A stretch of 64,000 nucleotides of DNA from Cordylochernes scorpioides (GCA_030710605.1 CP092881.1:73371095-73435094); one strand, 5' to 3'; shown: positions 9,503-20,276, counted from the stretch's first letter. The notes: a model not told the origin generated them from the letters alone. A program made the numbers and translations.

Positions 9503-10799
9503 CAGAGGGTGTTTCCTTTCAAATGAAACGATTTCAAACGTCCGTTAGAACTTTATTTTTCGAACGTGAATTTTTTTCATGTGTTCTATGTGCTTCCCCT
9601 TCTTCTTGGCTATCTCCCTGCATCGGACTTTCCAAGCTGCGAACACTTCCTTGACTTTGGAGAGCGAAACATTCGACCACTCCTCTTGTGCGGCTTTCCA
9701 AAGTCCGGCCTCAGTTTTGGGACATCGGTTGAAGAGCCGTTGTTTCAACATACCGAACCCGTAAAAATCCAGTGGGCTGGCGTCGGGAGACTTCACTGGA
9801 ATGTCCGAGTTCCTGATAAAATTTAGGCCTAGGGTGTCCTTCATTTCTTGTAGGAACTGTTGGGTTTTGTTGGAGGTATGGGAAGAGGCTTTGTCGTGAT
9901 GAAGGAACACTTTGTCCATTTCCCCTGGGTAAAGGTCCTTCAGTTGTTCGATAACAGGTTTCAGAACGCATTCTATATAGAATTCTGAGTTCACCTTCAC
10001 CTTCGATGGAACCTTTATGAGCGGAAGGACTCCACGGCCAGTCATTACCCCGACAACCATGAAACCTTTAGGGAAAGTTTCGGAGCATTGGTGAACCCAA
10101 TTATCCGGGACCTGATTGCCTCTTTTGATGTAACAGATCTTCCGGATTCCATTGCAATACGTCACATACATCCATGCTTCGTCCAATGTTGCAGTATATT
10201 CCGATCTGGAACCGGCCAGGTGTTCCTCGTAGAGCTTCCGGGCATTCGTTGCACGGTTTTTCATGTGGAAAGGGGTGAGCTTGTGAACCTTGCCTTTTCG
10301 TCGGGTATCCAGTTCCAAATCTTTGTGAATGATGTTATTTATCGTTTTTAGCGATGTTCCACACATTCTGGAAAGTTGGCGCTGAGATGGTGGATTTTCA
10401 GTAGTTGCTAGCCGCTTTACCTTGGAAACCGTGGCGGGGGTCCGCACCGGACGTGGTCGATCGACTTGAAATTTTTGCCCATTGGATTCAGCTTCCCTTT
10501 TCTTTCCGATGCCATTTACTACCCTACATATTGTAGCTTTGCCAATATCTAGTCCTTCTGCTTTTAGCTTTTTCACTATGACGCTATAACTGTTTCCTTC
10601 TTTGGAAAGGGTCCGAATTGTTTGTTCGACTTGGAGCGTTAGTCTCTCTCCCCCCATGTTGCAAAAATCATGATACCTAATGAAAATGAATTCTCCAGAA
10701 GATTCTAGATCTATTGGAACCAGTGTCGTGTGCAGCATGCCTGCACGTGCAAAACGCGAGCGCTCGAAAATCGTTTCATTTGAAAGGAAACACCCTCCG
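9503..10799 (-). mobile_element. Tc1/mariner transposon, rosa-like (DD41D), apparently intact
   Basis: The element is bounded by inverted repeats of about 32 bp (left start CAGAGGGTGTTTCCTTTCAA). The right end is the same sequence inverted, with one mismatch at position 2. It is flanked by a TA duplication (9501-9502 and 10800-10801). It carries one uninterrupted transposase gene on the minus strand. Length is 1297 bp. Confidence 0.93.
9545..10738 (-). CDS. Mariner-family transposase, DD41D type
   Basis: A predicted DNA transposase that would cut and paste its own element in the nucleus. The frame is 397 codons with no internal stop. A second ATG (codon 28, position 10657, MGGERL) could be the true start, giving 370 residues, closer to the usual mariner length. 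Residues up to about 130 form the paired-type DNA-binding region. The catalytic triad is D in TLDEAWMYV (about 186), D in FLHHDKASSHTS (about 281) and D in SPDASPLDFYGFG (about 323). Forty-one residues separate the last two, the spacing described for rosa-type mariners rather than DD34D. A Lys/His-rich tail ends the protein. The frame spans nearly the whole distance between the inverted repeats. Confidence 0.9.
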   Translation of the reverse strand: MLHTTLVPIDLESSGEFIFIRYHDFCNMGGERLTLQVEQTIRTLSKEGNSYSVIVKKLKAEGLDIGKATICRVVNGIGKKREAESNGQKFQVDRPRPVRTPATVSKVKRLATTENPPSQRQLSRMCGTSLKTINNIIHKDLELDTRRKGKVHKLTPFHMKNRATNARKLYEEHLAGSRSEYTATLDEAWMYVTYCNGIRKICYIKRGNQVPDNWVHQCSETFPKGFMVVGVMTGRGVLPLIKVPSKVKVNSEFYIECVLKPVIEQLKDLYPGEMDKVFLHHDKASSHTSNKTQQFLQEMKDTLGLNFIRNSDIPVKSPDASPLDFYGFGMLKQRLFNRCPKTEAGLWKAAQEEWSNVSLSKVKEVFAAWKVRCREIAKKKGKHIEHMKKIHVRKIKF

Positions 10800-10979
10800 T
10801 ATCAGCCGGGCCAGCTGAGCCCAGGTTTTTTAGTGAGCTTGTTACTGTTCCCCCTCCTCCTTTTTCATCTGGGCTTGGGACCTGCAAAGGCGGAGTTAGT
10901 GCTACTTAATGTTATCAAAGTAATACTTCTGGGTCTCCGTGTTGAAGGGCATGTTAGCCCGAAAGCTCAAGAATTGTAA

Positions 10980-11280
10980 AAAGAAGCCAATCCCTAGATT
11001 CCTTATCGATTTAGTAAAAAAAGTTATTTATATGGGTAGAAATGTATACACAAGTTAATACATGAGCAATTCCCTCTGTAAGATATATCACCAAATATCA
11101 TTATTCTCTTCCATTGTTGGAAATGGAGGAAGGAATCATTGCAGAATATCAAGTTTATAGCTGTTTACCAATATATATATGTTATATAAAAATATTATTT
11201 TATCCAAAATTATATTTCATAGATTCAAATATTCTGTTAAGTCTACCACCAGATGTTGCGACTTCCCTTTATATAACCTA
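10980..11280. other. AT-rich spacer
   Basis: No gene, repeat unit or clear element was recognised. The sequence is AT-rich and ends at the A that precedes the Helitron terminus CTAG. Confidence 0.5.
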
Positions 11281-11809
11281 CTAGACGAATGACCCGGCTT
11301 CGCCCGGGAATTCCCCCGAGTGCAATTTCCTTCATACTGAAAGAACATTAATAATAAATAGTATTAGAGCCATAGAATAGCAACACCGAAGTAATACATA
11401 GTTCAAATAGTTGGCAGATTTTCCACCCAACCTCTGAGGTACCCGCCCCAGCGTGTTAACTCTTATATATAGTGGTGCATCCTCTGTAGGTCTATTACAC
11501 TCTTTGGGTAAAAAGGGATAAGGATTGAAATTGCTTGAGAAGAGTACCCGTGATTGACCAAGCCTAGCCAGCAGCCTGTAATCTAATGTTTTCAGACCCC
11601 AGTCATGTTTTTCTGAAAAATAATTTAAAAAAAAACTTATATTAATATAAATCATAATAACCTGCAACTGTCCTTGAATATTCTAATTCTAGAGATTTTA
11701 CCTTTCAAATATATACAAATATATACGTATATAGAAAGAATTATGAAAATAATATACTACTCAAACAACAAAAGAAAAAATACTAAAATAGCATTAAAAA
11801 AAAAATTAT

Positions 11810-12142
11810 TCATGACAACACAGAAGAATACACAAAATTTGAAGTCTTATTTTCTGGAGCCAAAACATAAAGATTTCTTCCTGAGCCAACTCTAGAGCAG
11901 GCAACATACAATTGCCCATGCGAGAAACAGGGTTGCTCCAAGTCAATGCCAGCAATTTTGAGGGACTGACCTTGAGCCTTGTTAATCGACATGGCAAAAG
12001 AAACTCGAATGGGGAACTGCAATCTTTTAAAATGCAAAGGAGAATATTTATCATCATGAATCAGAGGAATCCGGGGAATAAAAACCTCTTCATTTTGAAA
12101 ACAACCAGTCAAAATGGTTGCCTCTACCACATGAGGCCACAA
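11810..12142 (-). pseudogene. Helitron helicase (PIF1-like) C-terminal fragment
   Basis: The frame contains FPIRVSFAMSINKAQGQSLK and FSHGQLYVACSRVGSGRN, hallmarks of the last helicase motifs of Helitron RepHel proteins. Only about 110 residues of a protein normally well over 1000 remain. There is no Rep domain and no Walker A motif. A second, shorter copy of the same tail is repeated at 12296-12465 on the minus strand. Confidence 0.85.
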
Positions 12143-12465
12143 TCTTTTAACACAGAGACGGGTACCATTGCAAAGGCGGGGTGCATCAATATTTCGTCAT
12201 CAAATATATACGTATATAGAAAGAATTATGAAAATAATATACCACTCAAACAACAACAACAAAAAAAGACTAAAATAGCATTAAAAAAAAAAAAATTATT
12301 CATGACAACACAGAAGAATACACAAAATTTGAAGTTTTATTTTCTGGAGCCAAAACATAAAGATTTCTTCCTGAGCCAACTCTAGAGCAGTCAACATACA
12401 ATTGCCCATGCGAGAAACAGGGTTGCTCCAAGTCAATGCCAGCAATTTTGAGGGACTGACCTTGG

Positions 12466-12586
12466 AGGCGGGCTTGAGACTGTTGGGAATCTCCAATGTG
12501 CGGCTACTTTGGCCTCTAGCAGCTCGGGCAGCCATGCGTCGAGCTGCAGGAGTTCTTACTCCAATTGCAGATCTTTTGCGAGGCAT
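12466..12586 (-). pseudogene. Helitron RepHel N-terminal fragment fused to helicase tail
   Basis: The minus-strand frame begins MPRKRSAIGVRTPAARRMAA, the basic Arg-rich start typical of arthropod-type Helitron RepHel proteins. It then runs at 12465 into the duplicated helicase tail in the wrong frame. The whole Rep/HUH domain and most of the helicase are missing between the two parts, which marks an internal-deletion derivative. Confidence 0.7.
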
Positions 12587-13719
12587 AACAAATGGGATGA
12601 TTCAATTTGAAAATATGTCCTAAAAAAAAAACAGAAATAGCACAATCAGTACCAAAAATATTTTTGTATATATATTAAAAAAAAAAACTTTTAAGGAAAA
12701 CAGTGCAGACCCAAAACAAATCCAAAGTATCAGAATAAGTTACAGAACAAAACTGATTATCTAGTAAAAATTTTTAAGTTTGTAAATATCAAAACTACAT
12801 TGTTCACTAACCATAACTTGGTAACTAAAACAAATTTCTCTCTCAACATTTCAGCAGAAAAAAAATAAGGCTAAAAAAACTAATGGTAAAACATGTCAAA
12901 CAGGTCAATCTTTAGAATGCTCAACTATTTTTTTTCCCTAGCCTAATATCTGCGTAGACAAAAAGAAAGCAGCATAATAGAACTACCACAAACAAAATAT
13001 ACAGAAATGGCAAGCAAATAAAATAAATGACAACAACAGACTAAATTTTAAACTATATGGATTATAGACAAACACATGTTTTGGCTGTTAAATGAGACAG
13101 TAATTCATATTAAATTTTAACTACTGTATTTTTTGCATATTGACTATTGTTTGTTTAATTTTAAGAATTATCATATTGACTGTAAAAAAAAAAAACACAA
13201 AGGCCAGAACAAAAATTAATAAAAAATAAGAAAGCCATTGTTTACATACAGTAACGCTAATTTTGTAAAGTTTTTTTTTAATTGTGTGAAATTTCGCATT
13301 GTTTGAAACTTACCTTAACTTAGTAATATAAATTTCTCTCTCAATACTTTTGTAAAAAAAAGTGACACTCGTATAAAAAGATATTTTAAAAAAAGTACGC
13401 AAGCAACTTGAAAAGAAATGCAGAACGCTCATTGGTCGCTTAATTGGCCTCGTGTTGTTACTTTCCCTCGTATTTACTCTGCGTAAGCCTCGTATTTACT
13501 CCGCGTAAAAAAAAAGTTCTTCAAATGAAAAAAAGAAATAGCCAAAAATACTAAGCAAAATGTAGCCGAAAATTTTCCTCAGGTTTATAAAAAGCGACAT
13601 GCAAAATTTGGTACCAATTGGTTCAGTAGTTTTTGAGTTTATCGCGAAACAGACAGACAGAAATTGACTTTTATATATATAGAGATTGGTGTTGTTTCCT
13701 GTTGGCCGGCTCAAAGACT

Positions 13720-13936
13720 TTTGTCTGAAGATGGTAACAATGATGTTACCAAAACGTCACACACTATTTATTTATTTGGATTTGGTCTTATTACCTTGTG
13801 TTTATAATCTATAATCCAAATTGTGCTTTATCCTTTGGAAATATCAGGGATAGGTTTCTTTTTAAATGTTTTATTCACAAATCTCGGGAATGGAATCCTT
13901 TCTACAGGAGAAAAACAAGGCACAATTTGGATTATA
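13720..13936. repeat. Palindromic repeat: right arm, then start of a second copy
   Basis: The right arm at 13724-13831 has CTGAAGA and GGTAACAATGATGTTACC, but AAAAC replaces GAAAC. It ends in CTATAATCCAAATTGTGC. A new left arm starts at 13917 (AAGGCACAATTTGGATTATA). It is interrupted by mariner sequence and resumes at 15726 as TAGATTATAAACACAAGGTA, up to the N gap. Confidence 0.8.
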
Positions 13937-14150
13937 AGAGGTGTGTTCAAAAAGTATCGCGACTTTTGAATTTTCGCGGGTTTTGTATATTCGAATTTCG
14001 ATCTTTTTGTGGCTTTATGTTGGTACTCATGTCCCTCACTTATGCAGACAAGCTAGGCCATTTTGAATGTTCACTTAATTGTTGACAGCTGCTTTGCTTG
14101 CAGGTGTTTTGGATCGTCTTCGATTTTTACCTATTAAAAAATATCAGGGA
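13937..14150 (+). mobile_element. Truncated 5' end of the same mariner family
   Basis: Starts AGAGGTGTGTTCAAAAAGTA and matches the terminal repeat and 5' leader of the complete copy (14405-14610) at high identity, up to the run of A before its start codon. It then diverges into an AT-rich stretch (14150-14400). It carries no transposase frame. The left flank is the TA of the palindromic repeat arm. Confidence 0.8.
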
Positions 14151-14404
14151 ACAGGCTAAATGAATGTTTAGTTGATTTCTGTTCCACCAGATGGCGCTCT
14201 GCCTTCTGTAAAGCACATGTGCTCCTGGTCAGGATATGCCATTTTTAATATATTTAAATATATAAATAAAAAGGCATATATTGGATCAAAATATCATTTA
14301 AATGATCATAATAATCGTTTATATATTATCATTATAATAATCATTTATATATGTATAATCAAAATATCAATTAAATCATATAAATGATATTTTGATTCAA
14401 TATA

Positions 14405-15725
14405 CGAGGTGTGTTCAAAATGTATCGCGAATTTTGAATTTTCGCGGGTTACATATATTCGAATTTCGATCTTTTTGTGGCTTCATGTTGGTACTCATGT
14501 CTCTCACTTATGCCGACAAGCTCGGCCATTTTGAATGTTCACTTAATTGTTGACAGCTGCTTTGCTTGCAGCTGTTTTGGATCGTCTTCGATTTTTACCT
14601 ATTAAAAAAAATGGATCAAAGAACCTGTATCAAATTTTGTGTGAAAAACGAAATTAAGTGCGCGGATGCATTCCGAATGTTGACTGTGGCATACAGAGAA
14701 GCTACCTTGGACCGAAGCAATGTTTATCGGTGGTACAAAATGTTCTCAGAAGGCCGAGAAGATGTGAACGACGAAGAGCGTGCCGGACGCCCGAGCACTT
14801 CAACAACAGACGAAAAAATTAATGAAGTGGAGAAAATGATATTGGCCAATCGTCGAATCACCGTTAGAGAAGTTGCTGAGGACCTAAACATATCGATTGG
14901 CTCGTGCCATTCGAATTTTATCAATGATTTGGGCATGAGACGGGTCGCCGCGAAATTCGTACCAAAATTGCTCAATTGCGACCAAAAACAGCATCGCATG
15001 AACATTGCTAATGAGATGTTGGACTCTGTCCGCGACGACCCAAATTTGCTCCAGAGGTTCATAACTGGTGACGAAGCGTGGGTTTATGGTTATGACGTGA
15101 AAACCAAAGCTCAAATATCTCAATGGAAGCTGCCGCACGAACCAAGACCGAAAAAAGCGCGCCAAGTTCAGTCGAATGTGAAAGTTTTGCTGACAGTTTT
15201 CTTCGATTGCAGGGGCGTGGTGCATCATGAGTTCTTGCCACAGGGTAGAACGGTCAATAAGGAATATTACCTGCAAGTTATGCGCAATTTGCGCGAAGCA
15301 ATCCGCCAGAAACGCCCGGATTTGTGGAAGAACAAAAATTGGCTTTTGCCCCACGATAACGGCCCTGCTCACACATCGTTGCTTGTACGCGACCTTTTGG
15401 CCAAAAACAACACACTGATGATGCCGCAGCCACTGTATTCCCCAGATCTGGCCCCTGTGACTTTTTCTTGTTCCCTAAACTGAAGAGGCCCATGAAAGGA
15501 CGACGTTACGCTACGCTTGACGAGATAAAGACGGCATCGAAGGAGGAGCTGAAAAAGATTTTTAAAAATGATTTTTTGAAGTGCTTCGAAGATTGGAAAA
15601 ACCGTTGGCACAAGTGTATAATATCTCATGGGGATTACTTTGAAGGGGACAAAATAGGTATTCATGAATAAATAAATAATTTTTGAAAAAACACAAAGGT
15701 CGCAATACTTTTTGAACACACCTTG
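14405..15725 (+). mobile_element. Mariner transposon, DD34D, nearly intact
   Basis: Terminal inverted repeats CGAGGTGTGTTCAAAA at left and its inverse (TTTTTGAACACACCTTG) at right, with TA at 14403-14404 and 15726-15727. It contains one transposase gene with a single frameshift. The total is about 1.3 kb, normal for a mariner. Confidence 0.92.
14611..15671 (+). pseudogene. Mariner transposase (DD34D) with one frameshift
   Basis: Starts at ATG 14611 (MDQRTCIKFCVKNE). Helix-turn-helix regions occupy the N-terminal third, with a linker RPSTSTT near residue 80. Catalytic residues are D in ITGDEAWVYG (about 154), D in LPHDNGPAHTS (about 248) and D in SPDLAPCD after 34 residues. Near 15456 one C is missing from GCCCCTGTGAC, so the frame shifts before the third D. 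The rest (LKRPMKGRRYATLDEIKTAS) continues at 15468-15671 in another frame. Restoring one base would give about 350 residues. It could be a real mutation or a sequencing error in a C run. Confidence 0.9.
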
Positions 15726-15774
15726 TAGATTATAAACACAAGGTAATAAGACCAAATAAATAAATAAATAGTGT

Positions 15775-15874
15775 NNNNNNNNNNNNNNNNNNNNNNNNNN
15801 NNNNNNNNNNNNNNNNNNNNNNNNNNNNNNNNNNNNNNNNNNNNNNNNNNNNNNNNNNNNNNNNNNNNNNNNNN
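15775..15874. other. Assembly gap of 100 N
   Basis: Exactly 100 N, a conventional gap of unknown length. It separates a palindromic left arm from the middle of a gypsy polyprotein. The 5' part of the gypsy element and the right arm are missing. Confidence 0.99.
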
Positions 15875-17296
15875 CAATACATAAAAGGTACTGACAACAT
15901 AGTCGCCGATGCTCTGTCCAGAGTTGATGCTATCACAACTATCGACTATGAAGAGATCGCCAAAGAACAAACTGGTGATTCAGAACTACAAAACCTGATT
16001 TTAAAGAATACTTCTCTAAAATTTAAGCAATGCCCACTACAATCAGGCAAATTGTTATGGTGTGACGTGTCTACTAATAATATTAGACCATTCATTCCAA
16101 TTAAATTCCGAAAGATGGTTTTTAGGAATTTCCACGAACTCTCACACCCAGGCATTAAAGCCACTACTAAACAATTAACGTCAAGATTTATATGGCCCAA
16201 TATGAATAAAGACATTAGGAAATGGGCTCAAGCTTGTGTCAACTGCCAAAAGTGCAAGGTGTCGATACACACAAAATCAGAAATAGGCAAATATCAAGAA
16301 GTGGATGAAAGATTTAGTGTTATCCACATAGATCTAATTGGTGCTTTACCTCCATCGAATGGTAACATCTACTGTCTGACCTGCATCGACAGGTACACCA
16401 GCTGGATGGAAGTTGTTCCGCTACCAGATATGAAGTCTGAAACGGTAGCGAGAGCGTTCTACGAAAACTGGATTGTTAGATTTGGAGCACCGCATACAGT
16501 GATATCAGATCAAGGAAAGCAGTTTACTTCTCAGCTTTTCAAAGATTTAACAACGCTGTGTGGTATTAAACTTCGTCATTCCACGGCGTACCACCCTCAG
16601 TGTAACGGGAAGATTGAAAGGCTTCATAGAACCATTAAAACTGCCATTCGTGCCCACAATAGTATTAAGTGGACAGAAACGTTGCCAACAGTTCTCCTAG
16701 GCTTGCGTGCTGCTATCAACAAAGATAACAACCATTCTTTGTCTCAGATGGTCTATGGCAAAACCATCAGACTGCCTGGCGAATTCTTTGATGCTTCTAA
16801 ACATCACCTGCATGCTGAAGAATTTGTTCAACAGCTTCAAAGGCAAATGGAATTGCTCAAACCCTTAAATGAAAAACATCATTCGAAGACTAAAGTATTT
16901 GTTCATAAAGATCTGAAAACATGTTCACATGTATTTATCAGGACAGATCGAGTGAAGAAACCTCTGGAACCACCATATGAGGGACCCTTCCCAGTCCTTG
17001 AAAGAACAGACAAGTATTTCACACTCAAAGTGAAAGGAAAAAACGTTACCACATCGATTGACCGATTGCGACCTGCATACTTACTGGCAGATTCGCACAA
17101 TATAACTGCAGAACATCCTACTGCAACAAGACCCATCGTGTCGGGAGCGCTGCCTTCTACATCGTCCCAACAGAATCCTGACCCACCAGATGTGGAGAAG
17201 TACACAGAATTCCAAGGAACAGGATCAGCACCAGACCTGCCTAGGACAAGATCGGGGAGAATAATCAAGAAACCCGTGAGATTTAAGGAGCAATAG
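15875..17296 (+). CDS. Ty3/gypsy polyprotein, end of RNase H plus integrase (partial)
   Basis: The frame is open from the gap to the stop at 17296, 473 codons. It starts with the RNase H end (IKGTDNIVADALSR). Next comes the integrase HHCC zinc finger (HELSHPG near residue 86, CVNCQKC near 120). The catalytic core has D in HIDLIGALPP (about 153), D in ISDQGKQF (212) and E in GKIERLHR (248). Thirty-five residues separate the last two (DD35E). A GPY/F-type module follows (PYEGPFPVLERTDKYF). Integrase inserts the reverse-transcribed DNA copy. Reverse transcriptase, protease and gag lie beyond the gap. No stops are seen, so the element may be fairly young. Confidence 0.92.
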   Translation, partial: QYIKGTDNIVADALSRVDAITTIDYEEIAKEQTGDSELQNLILKNTSLKFKQCPLQSGKLLWCDVSTNNIRPFIPIKFRKMVFRNFHELSHPGIKATTKQLTSRFIWPNMNKDIRKWAQACVNCQKCKVSIHTKSEIGKYQEVDERFSVIHIDLIGALPPSNGNIYCLTCIDRYTSWMEVVPLPDMKSETVARAFYENWIVRFGAPHTVISDQGKQFTSQLFKDLTTLCGIKLRHSTAYHPQCNGKIERLHRTIKTAIRAHNSIKWTETLPTVLLGLRAAINKDNNHSLSQMVYGKTIRLPGEFFDASKHHLHAEEFVQQLQRQMELLKPLNEKHHSKTKVFVHKDLKTCSHVFIRTDRVKKPLEPPYEGPFPVLERTDKYFTLKVKGKNVTTSIDRLRPAYLLADSHNITAEHPTATRPIVSGALPSTSSQQNPDPPDVEKYTEFQGTGSAPDLPRTRSGRIIKKPVRFKEQ

Positions 17297-17399
17297 ACTA
17301 TATTTCTCCTTATTTTATTTTCTTGCCTATATGATGTATATATATTGTACTTAACCACTTTGTGCACAAATCGTGACTACGCCACTGGAGGGGGAGTAC

Positions 17400-17633
17400 T
17401 GTGGGGACCAGGGATGCAGCACCCCGCCGACGCCGCCCGCCAAGATAAATAAACAGGCGGCCGCCATAAATCACCACGACAGCGGAGGAATTCCGAGAGA
17501 GGACCAGACGTGCATTCAGGGCTGCTGTGCTCTAGGTCTTCCCATATAAATGTAGCCAACAAGAAACTCCAATAAACACTAACTTTGAGAGACTTTCTGA
17601 GCCATCGCTGGACCAGCGAATTGACACACCACA
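17400..17633 (+). repeat. 3' LTR of the Ty3/gypsy element
   Basis: Preceded by a purine-rich tract (GGAGGGGGAGTAC). Begins TGTGGGGACCAGGGATGC and ends TTGACACACCACA, with TGTGG and CCACA as terminal inverted repeats. Contains CATATAAATG and an AATAAA signal near 17572. It is about 234 bp and inserted into Helitron-related sequence. Confidence 0.8.
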
Positions 17634-18273
17634 TACTAAATAACTTCCCAAAGTTTCATGGCGTTCCAATGAGTGGTTTGGTCAGGCATAAAGGACAGAC
17701 AGACACACATACATTCATTTTTATATATATACGAGGTTTTACCCGAGTAAAGGTTTGTCTAGCGAACATTTGTTAAAACAATTCTCTAAAAACTTATTTA
17801 AAAAAAAAAAAAGATATATTTTGATAATTTGAAACTCGTAAATTTGAATCTCTCGATAAAGTGAACATTTTTTCCCGGTCCCTGTGTGCCGTGTCATCCT
17901 GAATTTTGTCTTTCCTAATTTTCTACATTAGAAAATCATAGTTTTATATAGTGAACATTTTTTCCCGTGTCACATTGCCGTGTCATCCTGAGATAATCTT
18001 ACTTTTGATAAATAATATTTAAGATAAAAACTTAGTGATAAGAAAACTTGTTATCATCATGACAATGGGGGCGCTGCTTGCGAGTTAAATCTACAAATCT
18101 GCAAATAACTCTAAGGATATTGAAGATATTCATGAAATTATTTTTCAAAAACCTTCCCGGTGATATACCTAATAATATCCCAAAATTTCACGGCGATTGG
18201 ATGTATGGTTTTTGAATCTATAGAGTACAGACAAACAGACAGACAGACAGACATTGAATTTTATATATATATA
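17634..18273 (-). mobile_element. Helitron fragments flanking the gypsy element
   Basis: 17634-17731 is a Helitron 5' end (complement), containing TTTCATGGCGTTCCAATGAG and a CAGACAGACACACA tract ending in a TATATA run. From 17741 a further fragment begins inside the 3' hairpin region (GTTTTACCCGAGTAAAGG) and ends in CAGACAGACAGACAG and TATATATATA near 18270. Confidence 0.7.
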
Positions 18274-19075
18274 CTAGCGGATGTACCCGGCTTCGCCCGT
18301 GTTTTACCCAAGTAAAGGTTTGTCTAACGAATCTCTCGATAAAGTGAACATTTTTTCCCGGTCCCTTGAAAAATACTCGATAAGTTGAATAAAATCAATA
18401 TTAATCGGTACCCGAGTAAAGGTTTGTCTAACGAACATTTGTTAAAACAATTCTCTATAAACTTATAAAAAGAAATAGATATATTTTGATAATTTGAAAT
18501 TCGTAAATTTGAATCTCTCGATAAAGTGATCATTTTTTCCTGGTCCCTGTGTGCCGTGTCATTCTGAATTTTGTCTTTCCTAATTTTCTACATTACAAAA
18601 TCATCGTTTTATCTAGTGAACATTTTTTTCCCGGTCCCTTGAAAAATACTCGATAAGGTTGAATAAATTCATGGTCGTTTATGGAAGATGGACGAAGTTC
18701 CCGGAGGTCATCTTGGGCAAGGTCCAGCGAGGCTTTTTTTCATGTCTACTTGGCACAGCTGTGTCACCAACTCTGCCCTGATTGGTCGGTGGGTACTTGG
18801 ACTGTCCATCCGGCCGGCGGCCGGACGAATCCATTCTCTCGACGGGGTGGGGCAGACCTAAGCCTATCTCCGACGCAAGGTGGCGCTGCTTGCGAGTTAA
18901 AGCTAGAAATCTTCAAATAACTCTAAGGATATTTAAGATATTCAAGATATTATTTTTCGAAAACCTTTCCGGGGATATGCCTAATAGTATCCCAAAATTT
19001 CACGGCGATTGGATGTACGGTTTTTGAATCTATAGAGTACACACAGACAGACATTCATTTTTATATATATATAGA
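18274..19075 (-). mobile_element. Non-autonomous Helitron
   Basis: The plus-strand view starts CTAGCGGATGTACCCGGCTT (the inverse of the 3' hairpin and CTAG end). It runs to the CAGACAGACATTC tract and TATATATATATAGA, the inverse of the TC 5' end. The next copy's CTAG follows directly at 19076. No coding potential. Confidence 0.8.
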
Positions 19076-20276
19076 CTAGCGGATGTTCCCGGCTTCGCCC
19101 GGGTTTTACCCGAGTAAAGGTTTACCTAACGAACATTTGTTAAAACAATTCTCTATAAACTTATAAAAAAATAATAGATATATTTTGACTAGCGGACGCA
19201 CCCGGCTTCGCCCGGGTTTACCCGAGTAAAGGTTTGTCTAACGAATCTCTCGATAAAGTGAACATTTTTTTCCCGGTCCCTTGAAAAATACTCGATAAGT
19301 TGAATAAAATCAATATTAATTGGTTCCCTAGGTAATTGGAATTTAAAGGAATAGTATCTTGCCTTGGAATTGTATCATTATTCTTGTATGGATGTACCCG
19401 GCTTCGCCCGGGTTTTACCCGAGTAAAGGTTTGTTTAACGAATCTCTCGATAAAGTGAACATTTTTTCCCGGTCCCTTGAAAAATACTCGATAAGTTGAA
19501 TAAAATCAATATTAATTGGTTCCCTCGGTAATTGGAAGTTAAAGGAATAGTATCTTGCCTTGGAATTGTATCATTATTCTTGTATGGATGTACCTGGCTT
19601 CGCCCAGGTTTTACCGAGTAAAGGTTTGTTTAACGAATCTCTTGATAAAGTGAACATTTTTTCCCGGTCCCTTGAAAAATACTCGATAAGTTGAATAAAA
19701 TCAATATTAATTGGTTCCCTCGGTAATTGGAAGTTAAAGGAATAGTATCTTGCCTTGGAATTGTATCATTATTCTTGTATGGATGTACCCGGCTTCGCCT
19801 GGGTTTTACCCGAGTAAAGGTTTGTTTAACGAATCTCTCGATAAAGTGAACATTTTTTCCCCGGTCCCTTGAAAAATACTCGATAAGTTGAATAAAATCA
19901 ATATTAATTGGTTCCCTCGGTAATTGGAAGTTAAAGGAATAGTATCTTGCCATGGAATTGTATCATTATTCTTGTCTCAAATAAATTGCCGTGTCATCCT
20001 GAATTTTGTCTTTCCTAATTTTCTACATTACAAAATCATCGTATCATCATGATAATATTTAGAGCAGATTGTTGAATTATAACAGATAAATTATTATATT
20101 TATCTTGATTATTTCTAGGCGAAAAGTTATTTCAAAAATTTTATTTGCTAGAAACCTTCCCAGTACTATACTAAATAACTTCCCAAAGTTTCATGGCGTT
20201 CCAATGAGTGGTTTGGTCAGGCATAAAGGACAGACAGACACACACACACACATACATTCATTTTTATATATATAGA
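19076..20276 (-). mobile_element. Non-autonomous Helitron with an inner 195-bp tandem repeat
   Basis: Starts CTAGCGGATGTTCCCGGCTT and ends in TATATATATAGA before 20277. A second CTAG plus hairpin occurs at 19189. From there to about 19978, four units of about 195 bp repeat. Each starts with the terminal hairpin (GTACCCGGCTTCGCCCGG) and carries CTCGATAAGTTGAATAAAAT. The tandem units therefore include the Helitron end itself. Confidence 0.78.

Larger units (their letters stand above)
9228..10970 (-). repeat. SINE-like repeat split by a DD41D transposon
   Basis: A minus-oriented member of the family at 7141-7399, longer at its 5' end. It runs from TTCTTATCTCCACTCAATCA through GGCCGCCTCTGACATGAG to CTTACAGGGTAC, then resumes after 10799 as TATCAGCCGGGCCAGCTGAG. 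Uninterrupted copies read GGGTACTATCAGCC at this point, so the insertion site and its TA duplication are directly readable. Confidence 0.8.
11281..13685 (-). mobile_element. Defective Helitron, about 2.4 kb
   Basis: Read on the minus strand, it begins TCTCTATATATATAAAAGTC (ending at 13685). It finishes with a short hairpin CCCGGGCGAAGCCGGGT and CTAG (11281-11284). Insertion is between A and T, as expected for Helitrons. Inside are fragments of the Rep-helicase gene and a direct repeat (11717-11974 and 12202-12465). The rest (about 12600-13600) is AT-rich with no gene. Confidence 0.85.

Noticed and set aside
14724-15493. Minus-strand ORFs of 60-162 codons
   Set aside because: Antisense of the mariner transposase.
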